64,000 nucleotides of DNA from Parapedobacter pyrenivorans_A (GTDB taxonomy: Bacteria > Bacteroidota > Bacteroidia > Sphingobacteriales > Sphingobacteriaceae), in NCBI RefSeq assembly GCF_041925275.1, contig NZ_JBHEUZ010000004.1, positions 233,504 through 297,503 on the forward strand, given 5' to 3'. The translations under genes were made by a program, and so were the position numbers. Every line of letters begins with the position of its first letter. Within the stretch, counting starts at the first letter, position 1. The notes beneath the pieces were generated by a model. It ran no database searches. It saw only the letters and a list, made by a program, of their open reading frames with translations, and was not told where the DNA came from. Positions 18,908 through 26,447 of the stretch are shown here, in pieces.

Positions 18908-21520
18908 ATGGACCGGACAACGAATTTCCCGACAAATGGCGACGCGTTTGATAGCAACTACTACAAGCGCGAACGAGAGATTATCTTGCAGCTCAGTGAG
19001 GACATCACCCAGATCCGTGAGAAGTCGGACTTGATGACACTGCTGTCCATGCGGATAAAGCGCTTTTTTTATTACATCCACTCCATTGTAACGCTGATAG
19101 ATGACGAAAACGGAGTGTTTACCCCTTTTATACTGGATCCGACCTCGTCGCCGTTGAAAGACCATGCCGATTATCCGCAACTGATCAAAACCGGATTCGA
19201 CCTCGGTGGCCCTTTCATACAGGCCATACAGGCTGCCGACGGCCCGGTTTCGTTTATCATGGAAGATGTCATCTCGCATCCCGGCAACCCCTCGTTCCTT
19301 CGGGTGAACTACGAATGCGGCATCCGCGAAATCCTGATGATCCCACTTAAGCGCAATGACCGGATGATTGGTTTCTGGCACGTTTATTCCGACCGGACGG
19401 ATAGCTTTACGCCCGCCTTCCGGAGCGTGCTGAACGGGATCGCGCCACAGATTTCGAACGCTGTTTCCAATATCCTCCGCAATGAGGTCATCGCCCAAAA
19501 GGAAGAAACCAACAGGACGCTGCTTGATTGCAGTTATGACCTGTCGGGTGTACGGAACCACGCCGACCTGGCCCGTGCCGTAAAGGATTGCCTGGGGAGG
19601 TTGAAAACGGTGCATGGTTACGCTATCCACCGGATCGATGGCGACCGGCAGACCACCAGCCTGTACCTCCACGATGGCGGCGGCACCCTGGGCGAAAACC
19701 GGTTTGCGATTGCCGATGGTTTGCAGGATCGCGTCCTCGCAGGGGTAGTGCCGCTGTTCATCAATGTGCACTCGGAGATGGATCATGGGGTCAGCGCCGA
19801 TTACCTGGCACACTGGAAACAGCGGGGTTTCCGGAAATTGATAGGTGTGTCGCTGCGCACGGGCGATTTGGAGCTGGGTATTCTGTGGCTCGCCATCGAC
19901 GATGTCAACCTGGCATTGCTCAAAGGTATCTGTGCGCAATTGTCCATCGCCATGGCGCACGTCATGGCAAACGAAGCCTTGGTGCAGAAACAGGATCAGC
20001 AGCAATTCCTCCTCGATTTCTGCGACGATATCGCCGGTGTCCGTACAAAGGCCGACCTGGAAGTGGCTATTTCGAGCGTACTCCAGAAGCTGCTGAATAC
20101 GAAGCTGGCCATGCTCAACCTGCTGGAAGATGACGGCGTGACACTCAGGCACTACCTATGGGACGAGTCGCTTTTCGAACGGGCCATGACGCGTTTCGAG
20201 GAACGGCGGGACGCTGTGCTGGATATCCACGAAGCCTATACCGTGCGGGTGTTGAATAGCGACGATGTCGTGGTGTTTGATGTGGACGAAGAACTGCAAC
20301 GCGACCCGGAGAACCTGTATGCGCAGCTGTGGAAAGAGGTGGGGTTCCCGTATGCGTATGCCACCGCATTGCGGGTGGGCAATGCCGATGTGGGCACGTT
20401 GTGGCTGCTTGGCGATTACGTGAACCCCGAGTTGGTAAAGGGTATCTGTGCACAGGTGTCGGTGGCGTGTGCCAACATCAGGGCAAACGAGCGTATCCTC
20501 GCCTACAAGCGGATACTGGAGACGGAAAACGAACTGCTTAAGGAGCAGATGCGTACCATCTATAATTTCGATGAGATCATCGGTACAGGCGAAGCGATGC
20601 AGCGCGTGTATGAGCTGATGCGGATGGTGGCCGACGCAGACTCGACGGTGCTGTTGACCGGCGAGACAGGAACGGGAAAGGAGCTGATCGCCCGGGCCAT
20701 CCATCACGCCTCACCGCGCAAAAGTAAGGTGATGGTGAAAGTTAATTGCGCAGCCCTGCCGGCCAACCTGATTGAGAGCGAGCTTTTCGGCCACGAAAAA
20801 GGGGCGTTCACGGGCGCGCTGGAAAGGCGTATCGGCAAGTTCGAGCTGGCCCACCAGGGAACGCTGTTTCTCGATGAGATTGGCGAAATGCCGATAGAGG
20901 CCCAGGTGAAGCTGCTGCGCGTGCTCCAGGAGAAAGAGCTTGAGCGGATCGGGGGGACAGTCAGCATCAAGGTGAACGTGCGCATCATTGCGGCAACAAA
21001 CCGGAACCTGGCTGCCGAAGTGGCCGAAGGCCGTTTCCGGTCGGACCTTTTCTATCGGCTGAACGTTTTCCCCATCCATTTGCCACCGCTGCGTGACCGG
21101 CGGGCGGATATCGAACAGCTGGCGCACTTTTTCGTGGATCGCTACCGTAAGAATACGGGGAAAAATATAAAAACACTTTCGGCGCGTGTGGTTAAGGAAT
21201 TGAATGGCTATTCATGGCCGGGAAATGTACGTGAGCTCGAACACGTGATTGAACGCAGTGTACTGATGGCCACCGGTACGGTGATTGCCACGGTACACCT
21301 GCCCGATAAAGGTGGGCACGACGGCGCCGTGACCGGTATGCGGAGCGGCAGCCTGAAGGAAATGGAACGGGCATACATCATCGATACGCTCAAACGGTTT
21401 GGCGGCAAGCTCGCCGGCCCCGGCGGTGCCGCGGAATACCTCGGCATACCGCCCACCACACTCCACTCCAAACTCAAAAAGCTGCACATCGAAAAGAAAG
21501 ACTACTTCACGAAGGCTTGA
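18908..21520 (+). CDS. Sigma-54-dependent activator with three GAF domains (EBP1)
   Basis: 870 residues from the ATG at 18908, chosen because a promoter sits at 18846-18876 and the upstream Lys/Gly-rich extension looks non-coding. Three successive GAF-like sensor repeats (about 25-190, 200-365, 380-540) share phrases such as GICAQLSIAMAHVMANEAL and GICAQVSVACANIRANERIL. A short coiled segment leads to the AAA+ domain with Walker A (TGETGTGKELIARAIHHASP), an intact GAFTGA loop (GHEKGAFTGALERR) and Walker B (LFLDEIGEMP), and then a Fis-type HTH. The intact GAFTGA loop means true sigma-54 contact. It is paralogous to the activator at 26448. The likely targets are the promoters at 21625 and 31002. 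Confidence 0.93.
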   Translation: MDRTTNFPTNGDAFDSNYYKREREIILQLSEDITQIREKSDLMTLLSMRIKRFFYYIHSIVTLIDDENGVFTPFILDPTSSPLKDHADYPQLIKTGFDLGGPFIQAIQAADGPVSFIMEDVISHPGNPSFLRVNYECGIREILMIPLKRNDRMIGFWHVYSDRTDSFTPAFRSVLNGIAPQISNAVSNILRNEVIAQKEETNRTLLDCSYDLSGVRNHADLARAVKDCLGRLKTVHGYAIHRIDGDRQTTSLYLHDGGGTLGENRFAIADGLQDRVLAGVVPLFINVHSEMDHGVSADYLAHWKQRGFRKLIGVSLRTGDLELGILWLAIDDVNLALLKGICAQLSIAMAHVMANEALVQKQDQQQFLLDFCDDIAGVRTKADLEVAISSVLQKLLNTKLAMLNLLEDDGVTLRHYLWDESLFERAMTRFEERRDAVLDIHEAYTVRVLNSDDVVVFDVDEELQRDPENLYAQLWKEVGFPYAYATALRVGNADVGTLWLLGDYVNPELVKGICAQVSVACANIRANERILAYKRILETENELLKEQMRTIYNFDEIIGTGEAMQRVYELMRMVADADSTVLLTGETGTGKELIARAIHHASPRKSKVMVKVNCAALPANLIESELFGHEKGAFTGALERRIGKFELAHQGTLFLDEIGEMPIEAQVKLLRVLQEKELERIGGTVSIKVNVRIIAATNRNLAAEVAEGRFRSDLFYRLNVFPIHLPPLRDRRADIEQLAHFFVDRYRKNTGKNIKTLSARVVKELNGYSWPGNVRELEHVIERSVLMATGTVIATVHLPDKGGHDGAVTGMRSGSLKEMERAYIIDTLKRFGGKLAGPGGAAEYLGIPPTTLHSKLKKLHIEKKDYFTKA

Positions 21521-21526
21521 ACCCGT

Positions 21527-21570
21527 CACGATATTTCGTGCCCGGTGCCGTGGAATGGCGATATATCGTG
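21527..21570 (+). promoter_or_regulatory. Paired palindromic activator sites (UAS) upstream of the reductase promoter
   Basis: Distal palindrome CACGATATTTCGTG at 21527-21540 and proximal GGCGATATATCGTG at 21557-21570, centres exactly 30 bp apart (about three helical turns, same face). The proximal site begins 67 bp before the -24 element. The same pair, in the same order and spacing, lies before the minus-strand promoter at 31002. Enhancer-binding activators usually bind such tandem dyads 80-150 bp upstream. Confidence 0.7.
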
Positions 21571-21624
21571 CTTTTTCCGGAGCTATTTTTTTGTAAATTT
21601 CTCATTTTGAATTTGTTATTGGTG

Positions 21625-21639
21625 TGGCATGGCACTTGT
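21625..21639 (+). promoter_or_regulatory. Sigma-54 (-24/-12) promoter of the NmrA-like reductase
   Basis: TGGCATGGCACTTGT reads as TGGCAT-N5-TTGT, with correct -24/-12 spacing against TGGCAC-N5-TTGC. The invariant GG is present; the last C of the -12 is T. The start site would be near 21651, 27 nt before the ATG. Confidence 0.65.
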
Positions 21640-21677
21640 CTTTATACAGCCATTGTTCACTCAAAAATAACAAGTTT

Positions 21678-22442
21678 ATGAAAATTGTAGTCATCGGAGG
21701 CTCCGGCCTCATTGGAAGCAAGGTAGTACATAACCTGCGGATGCTCGGCCACGAAGTGTTTGCGGCATCGCCGGCAACCGGCGTCAACACCATCACGGGC
21801 GAAGGGCTGGCACGTGCCCTGGAAAACGCCCAAATCGTGGTCGATGTGGCCAACTCCCCTTCATTTGAAGATGCGGCAGTACTGGAGTTTTTCGAAACCT
21901 CGGGGCGCAACCTGCTGGCCGCGGAACGGGCTACCGGTGTGGGCCATCATGTGGCGCTATCCGTTGTGGGAACCGAGTTGCTCGCGGAGAGCGGTTATTT
22001 CCGTGGTAAAATCGCACAGGAAAAACTTATCCGCGAATCGGGTATGCCCTACACCATTGTCCATTCAACCCAATTTTTCGAGTTTCTGGGCGGTATTGCC
22101 AAATCGGCCACCGACGGTGGCGCCGTGCGGTTGCCTACGGCTTTTATACAGCCCATCTCGTCGGACGACGTGGCTGCCGCACTGACCGAGGTAACGCTCG
22201 ACAACCCGGTTAACGGTATCGTGGAAATCGCCGGCCCCGATCGCTTCCGCCTGTCGGAATTGATGGAGCAGTATTTTACTGCTACGGGCGACACCCGGGA
22301 AGTGCTGGGTGATCCGTGGGCCCGTTATTTCGGGGCCCTGCTTACCGAGGGGATGTTGCTTCCCGCAGGAGGGGCGCATATCGGTAGCCAGCGGATTGCG
22401 GACTGGCTGGAAGCGCAGGAGAAATTGGAAAAAGCGTCGTAA
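21678..22442 (+). CDS. NmrA-like NAD(P)H-dependent oxidoreductase (atypical SDR)
   Basis: 254 residues from the ATG at 21678 (MKIVVIGGSGLIGSKVVHNLRMLGHEV), which has the full GxxGxxG dinucleotide site; the frame extends upstream without family support. Other family features are NIITGEG-like turns, VDVANSPSFED, FFETSGRNLLAAERATGVGHHVALSVVGTE, GMPYTIVHSTQFFEFL and a C-terminal EIAGPDRFRLSEL. Such proteins reduce quinones or act as redox sensors; the substrate is unknown. It is the first gene after the sigma-54 promoter at 21625 and probably leads the plus-strand run to 26255. Confidence 0.85.
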   Translation: MKIVVIGGSGLIGSKVVHNLRMLGHEVFAASPATGVNTITGEGLARALENAQIVVDVANSPSFEDAAVLEFFETSGRNLLAAERATGVGHHVALSVVGTELLAESGYFRGKIAQEKLIRESGMPYTIVHSTQFFEFLGGIAKSATDGGAVRLPTAFIQPISSDDVAAALTEVTLDNPVNGIVEIAGPDRFRLSELMEQYFTATGDTREVLGDPWARYFGALLTEGMLLPAGGAHIGSQRIADWLEAQEKLEKAS

Positions 22443-22472
22443 ACGCAATGGCTTGACTTCGTAACGGAGATG

Positions 22473-22539
22473 ACGGGTGTCAGCTCCCGGAGGAGGCTGT
22501 AAGGGACGTGCACTTTCCACCCGTTCGTGCACGGGACAG
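22473..22539 (+). ncRNA. Candidate structured RNA with pseudoknot potential
   Basis: The 193-nt gap after the reductase holds a stem CGTGCAC (22507-22513) / GTGCACG (22527-22533). Its 13-nt loop contains CACCCGT (22518-22524), the exact complement of ACGGGTG at 22473-22479. A second hairpin CAGCTCC/GGAgGCTG (22481-22499) lies between. This is the geometry of an H-type pseudoknot. It could be a leader for the downstream pirin gene or an independent RNA; I do not recognise a known class. Confidence 0.3.
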
Positions 22540-22635
22540 ACCCACGTCGGCATGGTGTCCCCATGAAATACCGACCAGCTACACCGGGAAACGAAGACAG
22601 GGCATTTGGCACAATAACGTTAATGAATAAATGCG

Positions 22636-22845
22636 ATGGAACGAACGAAGACAATACTACCCAAACCCCAGCTTACGGTGCTCTTTTACCGGGTGCTTGA
22701 AAGCACTACGAGGATGGGTAAAGACCATTCAGCCGACGAATGTGCCGCATACGGCGGTGAATTCCTCGACGACGGCCTCCGGATGGTGGAGCAGCCGATG
22801 AAGCAGAACCAATTCAAATTTTATGCACACACTCAAGGTTTCTAA
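22636..22845 (+). CDS. Small ORF of doubtful status before pirin
   Basis: 69 codons starting MERTKTILPKPQLTVLFYRV and overlapping the pirin start by 23 nt in another frame. No recognised domain, no signal peptide and no clear ribosome site. It fills the remaining part of the gap 22443-22822. It could be a leader peptide or a chance frame; I lean towards chance. Confidence 0.2.
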   Translation: MERTKTILPKPQLTVLFYRVLESTTRMGKDHSADECAAYGGEFLDDGLRMVEQPMKQNQFKFYAHTQGF

Positions 22846-23665
22846 GGTAATAAGCGCGCCCACGATGGGCAATATGGATTATTCGGTGGTAACCGTACGA
22901 GCCTCTTCATTTGAGGGCCTGATGGATCCGTTGCTCGGGTTCGAGCTGTTCCGTATGCGGGCAAGGACCTTCCGGCCGCGGCCATTTGCCGGTATCTCCA
23001 TTCTCACCTACTTGTTTGACGGCTCGGCGGCGTGCCACCTCCTGGATACCACCGGGACGGATTGCCTGCTGCAGCCGGGCGGGTTTGTATGGGCCATAGC
23101 GGGGAAGGGATTGGTGCGGGCCGCATTTCCCGAAGAAACGGGGGCGGTTTCCGCCGGTGTCCAACTGTTGTTGAATGTGCATGCCGAAGGTAAGCAGTCG
23201 GAACCGCAGGTAGCGGTTAATAGCGCCGTTCCCCGCAATGCTGATGGCCGTGTGTATACCCGGACCGTGATGGATACAACAGCTGCTGCCTTTAGGCATA
23301 TCCACATCGCCCGGAGTGACACAGCCACGTACCAGCTACCGGCGGGGTGGAATGCGACCATCCACCTGCTGGAAGGGGCCGTGCGGGTACAAACCAGCAG
23401 CGGCGGGACCGAGCTGCGCAGCGGCACGACGGTGGCCATGGGGCAGTCGTCCGTTGCCGAGCGGCTCCTGGTCGAAGCACACGAGCAAAGTGAGGTGCTG
23501 TTCTTCAGCGGCGCACCGATAGGGGAGCCGGCCTTTGGCTCCGAAACGATGTCCATGTCGTCAACCGAGGAACTGGGGAAAGTGCTGGCGGACTATGAAG
23601 AAGGTAAAATGGGGTTCATCACACTCACCGCCGGTAAATGGCAAATTATTCCACCGACAAAATAA
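22823..23665 (+). CDS. Pirin-family cupin protein
   Basis: 280 residues of bicupin type. The N-terminal cupin carries RMRARTFRPRPFAGISILTYLFDGSAACHLLD followed by LLQPGGFVWAIAGKGLVRAAFPEE, which correspond to the pirin metal-site and QWMTAGRGIVHSE-like regions but with altered residues. The usual HPHRGFET histidines are not preserved, so iron binding and quercetinase activity are doubtful. The C-terminal half has a second cupin (IHLLEGAVRVQTSSGGTELRSGTTVAMG) and ends FSGAPIGEPAFGSETM, like the pirin GEPVVHYGPFVMN segment. It lies between the NmrA-like reductase and the cytochrome b gene (8 nt before the latter). Confidence 0.75.
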   Translation: MHTLKVSKVISAPTMGNMDYSVVTVRASSFEGLMDPLLGFELFRMRARTFRPRPFAGISILTYLFDGSAACHLLDTTGTDCLLQPGGFVWAIAGKGLVRAAFPEETGAVSAGVQLLLNVHAEGKQSEPQVAVNSAVPRNADGRVYTRTVMDTTAAAFRHIHIARSDTATYQLPAGWNATIHLLEGAVRVQTSSGGTELRSGTTVAMGQSSVAERLLVEAHEQSEVLFFSGAPIGEPAFGSETMSMSSTEELGKVLADYEEGKMGFITLTAGKWQIIPPTK

Positions 23666-23673
23666 TCAGGTAA

Positions 23674-24351
23674 ATGGCTATGAATTGGTTTATCTCCACA
23701 CTGACAAGTTCCATCGGCAAGAAAATGACGATGGCGCTGACCGGCTTGTTTCTCATCAGCTTCCTCGTGGTGCACGCGGGGGTAAATGCGCTTATTTTTT
23801 ACAACGACGGCGGCGATACGTTTACGAAAGGAGCCCACTTTATGGCCACAAATCCAATCATCCGCACCATCGAAGTGGTTTTGGTGGTGGGTATCCTGTG
23901 GCACATCGTGCAGGGGCTGCTGCTGTGGCGCGCCAACCGTGCGGCCAGGCCGATACGGTACGCCGTGGTGTCGCACCCACCGCAAAGCACATGGTACAGC
24001 CGCAGCATGACCTTGCTCGGCACCTTGATCCTGCTGTTTCTGGTGGTGCATACCTCCAATTTCTGGATACCCAACCGCACACACCAGTTCCTGTATGGGG
24101 AGGAACTGCCGCTTTATGAGATGATGCTCGAAAAATTCAGCAATCCCATCGAAGTGGCCATCTATTTGCTGGGTGCGTTTTCCCTGTACTGGCACTTGCT
24201 GCATGGTTTTTCCAGCGCCTTTACGAGCCTGGGCCTCACCCATAAGAAATATACGGGCCTGGTGCGGTTTGCCGGACGGATTTTTTCCCTGGTTATATTT
24301 TTAACATTTGCGATGATGCCGCTGTCGATCTTCCTGGGGTGGATTCGCTAG
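23674..24351 (+). CDS. Orphan succinate dehydrogenase/fumarate reductase-type cytochrome b (SdhC-like) subunit
   Basis: 225 residues with five hydrophobic spans and the b558-type SdhC pattern of the Bacteroidetes: SSIGKKMTMALTGLFLISFLVVHAGVNAL, EVVLVVGILWHIVQGLLLWRANRAARP, GTLILLFLVVHTSNFW and SLYWHLLHGFSSAFTSLGL. The His residues in VVHAG, LWHIVQG, VVHTS and YWHLLHG are the expected haem ligands and neighbours. Normally this subunit is followed by the flavoprotein (SdhA) and iron-sulfur (SdhB) genes. Here the neighbours are pirin and an AhpD-like gene, so it is an orphan paralog that may anchor another dehydrogenase or act with the NDH-2 two genes downstream. Confidence 0.85.
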   Translation: MAMNWFISTLTSSIGKKMTMALTGLFLISFLVVHAGVNALIFYNDGGDTFTKGAHFMATNPIIRTIEVVLVVGILWHIVQGLLLWRANRAARPIRYAVVSHPPQSTWYSRSMTLLGTLILLFLVVHTSNFWIPNRTHQFLYGEELPLYEMMLEKFSNPIEVAIYLLGAFSLYWHLLHGFSSAFTSLGLTHKKYTGLVRFAGRIFSLVIFLTFAMMPLSIFLGWIR

Positions 24352-24392
24352 GCTGACGGAGCGGCTTCAAAAAATAACAAATAATTAACAAT

Positions 24393-24412
24393 GAGCCTCA
24401 TTAAACAGGCTC
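24393..24412 (+). other. Small hairpin between the cytochrome b and AhpD-like genes
   Basis: GAGCCT (24393-24398) and AGGCTC (24407-24412) form a perfect 6-bp stem with an 8-nt loop. No T-run follows, so an mRNA processing or stability element is more likely than a terminator. Confidence 0.35.
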
Positions 24413-24433
24413 CATCACTAACACAACAAAAAA

Positions 24434-24886
24434 ATGGAAACTAAAATCAATGTATTTGAAAAAGGCAAGAAAGCGCTAACGCCGTTGTTCGGCATCAGTG
24501 GCTACCTCAAGAAATCGAGTATCGAAAAGGAATTGCTGGAGCTGGTCGATTTCCGGGTGTCGCAGATCAACGGCTGCGCCTACTGCTTAGACATGCACGC
24601 GAAAGAGTTGCGGGCAATGGGCGAAACGGAGCAACGGCTTTATGGGCTGAGTGCGTGGCGGGAGGCACCCTATTATACCGCGCGAGAGCGGGCAGCACTG
24701 CAATGGGCCGAAGCCGTCACGAACGTAGAGGTTACCGACGATGTGCATCGCATCGCGAGGGCCGAGTTTTCCGACGAAGAACTGATCGACCTGACCCTCG
24801 GTGTCACCGCCATCAACACGTGGAACCGTTTCAACCTGGTATTTGAAAATACGCCGGGCACCTACCAGGTGGGGATGTTCGGGTAG
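24434..24886 (+). CDS. Carboxymuconolactone decarboxylase / AhpD-like alkylhydroperoxidase family protein
   Basis: 150 residues with the AhpD-type redox centre NGCAYCLDMHAKELRAMGET (CxxC plus the downstream His in CLDMH), preceded by ELVDFRVSQI and followed by YTARERAALQWAEAVTN and LTLGVTAINTWNRFN. This is the standard order of the stand-alone CMD/AhpD family, which reduces peroxides using the CxxC pair. It would act in the cytoplasm. It follows the orphan cytochrome b by 82 nt and precedes NDH-2 by 25 nt, which supports an oxidative or quinone-stress role. Confidence 0.9.
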   Translation: METKINVFEKGKKALTPLFGISGYLKKSSIEKELLELVDFRVSQINGCAYCLDMHAKELRAMGETEQRLYGLSAWREAPYYTARERAALQWAEAVTNVEVTDDVHRIARAEFSDEELIDLTLGVTAINTWNRFNLVFENTPGTYQVGMFG

Positions 24887-24911
24887 TGGTTCTGCGGTAA
24901 CCCCACGCATC

Positions 24912-26255
24912 ATGGAAACAAAGTACATCGCAAAAAAGCACCTCGTCCTCGTGGGCGGGGGCTTTGCCGGTCTTAATTTTGCACGGCGCCTGTCGGGCAA
25001 CAGGTTTTATAACGTAACCCTGGTCGACAGCAACAATTACAACTATTTCACCCCGTTGCTTTATCAGGTGGCCACCGGGTTTCTTGAGCCCGCTGCGATT
25101 AGTTACCCATTCCGGAAGCTGCTAAAAGATACGGGAATGGCGTTTCGCATGGCCACGGTGATAGGGGTAGATGCCGATAAACAAGCGGTCTACCTGAGCG
25201 ACGGCGGTCAACTGGATTATGACGTATTGGTATTGGCTGCCGGTTCGAAGACCAACTTTTTCGGGAATGCCCAGATTGAACGGAATGCGTTTTACATTAA
25301 AACCATCGACGACGCCTTGTCGATGCGCAATGGATTGATTCAAACCATGGAAAAGGCTGCCGTTGAAAACAATCCGGAGGTCCGCCGTAAATTACTGACC
25401 ATGGTGGTGGCAGGTGGTGGCCCCACCGGTGTGGAACTGGCCGGTATGCTGGCCGAATTCAAACAATGCTTACTGGGCATGGATTATCCCGAACTGAAAA
25501 ACGAGACGCTGCGCGTGTTTTTGGTCGAAGGTTCGCCACACCTGCTTGCGCCCATGAGCACGGCCACACATAAGGAGGCCTACCGGGTGCTCAACCGGCT
25601 CGGCATCGCGATTAGGCTCAACACGCGGGTGACCCACTACGAGGACGACCGCGTGCACCTATCCAATGGTGAAGTCATCGAAGCCAAGACCCTGATCTGG
25701 GCCATCGGGGTAACCGCAAACACGGTTGCAGGCGTCGATGGTAAAAGCGTGGGGCGGGGCGGAAGGATGATGACCGACCCCTACGGCCGGGTAATGGGTT
25801 ACGATAACATCTACGCTATCGGCGACATCAGCATCCAGCAGCACGACAAGGCTTACCCCGACGGGCACCCGCAGCTCGCGCAACCGGCCATTCAGCAGGG
25901 AAAAAGGCTGGCCAGCAACCTGTTGCTGCTCGCCGGCAACAAACCCATGAAGCCATTCAGTTATGCCGATAGAGGCGATATGGCCATCATCGGCCGCCGC
26001 TGGGCAGTGGCCGATCTTTTCAAGCACCGCCTGCACCTCGGGGGCGTCCTCGGCCTGCTCGGCTGGTTGTTTATACACCTTATCTCGCTCGTGAACTACA
26101 ACAACAAAATCAAAACATTTTACAACTGGCTGGTTGCTTACCTGACACATGACCAGGTATTGCGAATGATTTTCCGTGGCGGAAACGGCGACACCGGCCG
26201 GGCTAGCGGACCGGTTGCCACCGTGCCGACGGAAACAGTGGCCGTTAACAAATAG
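24912..26255 (+). CDS. ndh: Type II NADH:quinone oxidoreductase (NDH-2)
   Basis: 447 residues from the ATG at 24912 (METKYIAKKHLVLVGGGFAGLNFARRL). It has two Rossmann motifs: GGGFAGLNFA for FAD, and VVAGGGPTGVELAGMLAEF for NADH. It also has the quinone-side motif YNYFTPLLYQVATGFLEPAAISYPFR, the late YAIGDISIQQ FAD motif and a C-terminal membrane-binding amphipathic region (LGGVLGLLGWLFIHLISLVNYNNKI). It oxidises NADH and reduces menaquinone without pumping protons. It ends the plus-strand run that starts at the sigma-54 promoter. Complex I genes in the same window mean the organism has both types of NADH dehydrogenase. Confidence 0.92.
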   Translation: METKYIAKKHLVLVGGGFAGLNFARRLSGNRFYNVTLVDSNNYNYFTPLLYQVATGFLEPAAISYPFRKLLKDTGMAFRMATVIGVDADKQAVYLSDGGQLDYDVLVLAAGSKTNFFGNAQIERNAFYIKTIDDALSMRNGLIQTMEKAAVENNPEVRRKLLTMVVAGGGPTGVELAGMLAEFKQCLLGMDYPELKNETLRVFLVEGSPHLLAPMSTATHKEAYRVLNRLGIAIRLNTRVTHYEDDRVHLSNGEVIEAKTLIWAIGVTANTVAGVDGKSVGRGGRMMTDPYGRVMGYDNIYAIGDISIQQHDKAYPDGHPQLAQPAIQQGKRLASNLLLLAGNKPMKPFSYADRGDMAIIGRRWAVADLFKHRLHLGGVLGLLGWLFIHLISLVNYNNKIKTFYNWLVAYLTHDQVLRMIFRGGNGDTGRASGPVATVPTETVAVNK

Positions 26256-26447
26256 CATCAGATTTTTATTTACCGTCAACAAGCAATTATAATTATTATC
26301 TTTAAACCCAGTTATATGGTATAGCCTTTCAAGCATCCGTTGGATTACCCTTCATCAATCAGTGCGCAACGACATCTTACTTTCCCTTTCCAAACGCTAT
26401 GCTTCCAAACAAGGCCCGTACCTAACCGCCTTACGGTTTAGCAAATA

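Noticed and set aside
18842..20152. Long minus-strand frame opposite the first sigma-54 activator
   Set aside because: It is a shadow frame of a GC-rich gene; the plus strand has clear GAF and AAA+ motifs.
22607..22621. A third sigma-54 promoter (TGGCACA) before the small ORF and pirin
   Set aside because: The -12 position reads CGTT, not TTGC/T, and no palindrome pair lies upstream.
22443..22635. Remnant of a group II intron
   Set aside because: No domain V-type hairpin, no reverse transcriptase frame and no intron boundary could be identified.
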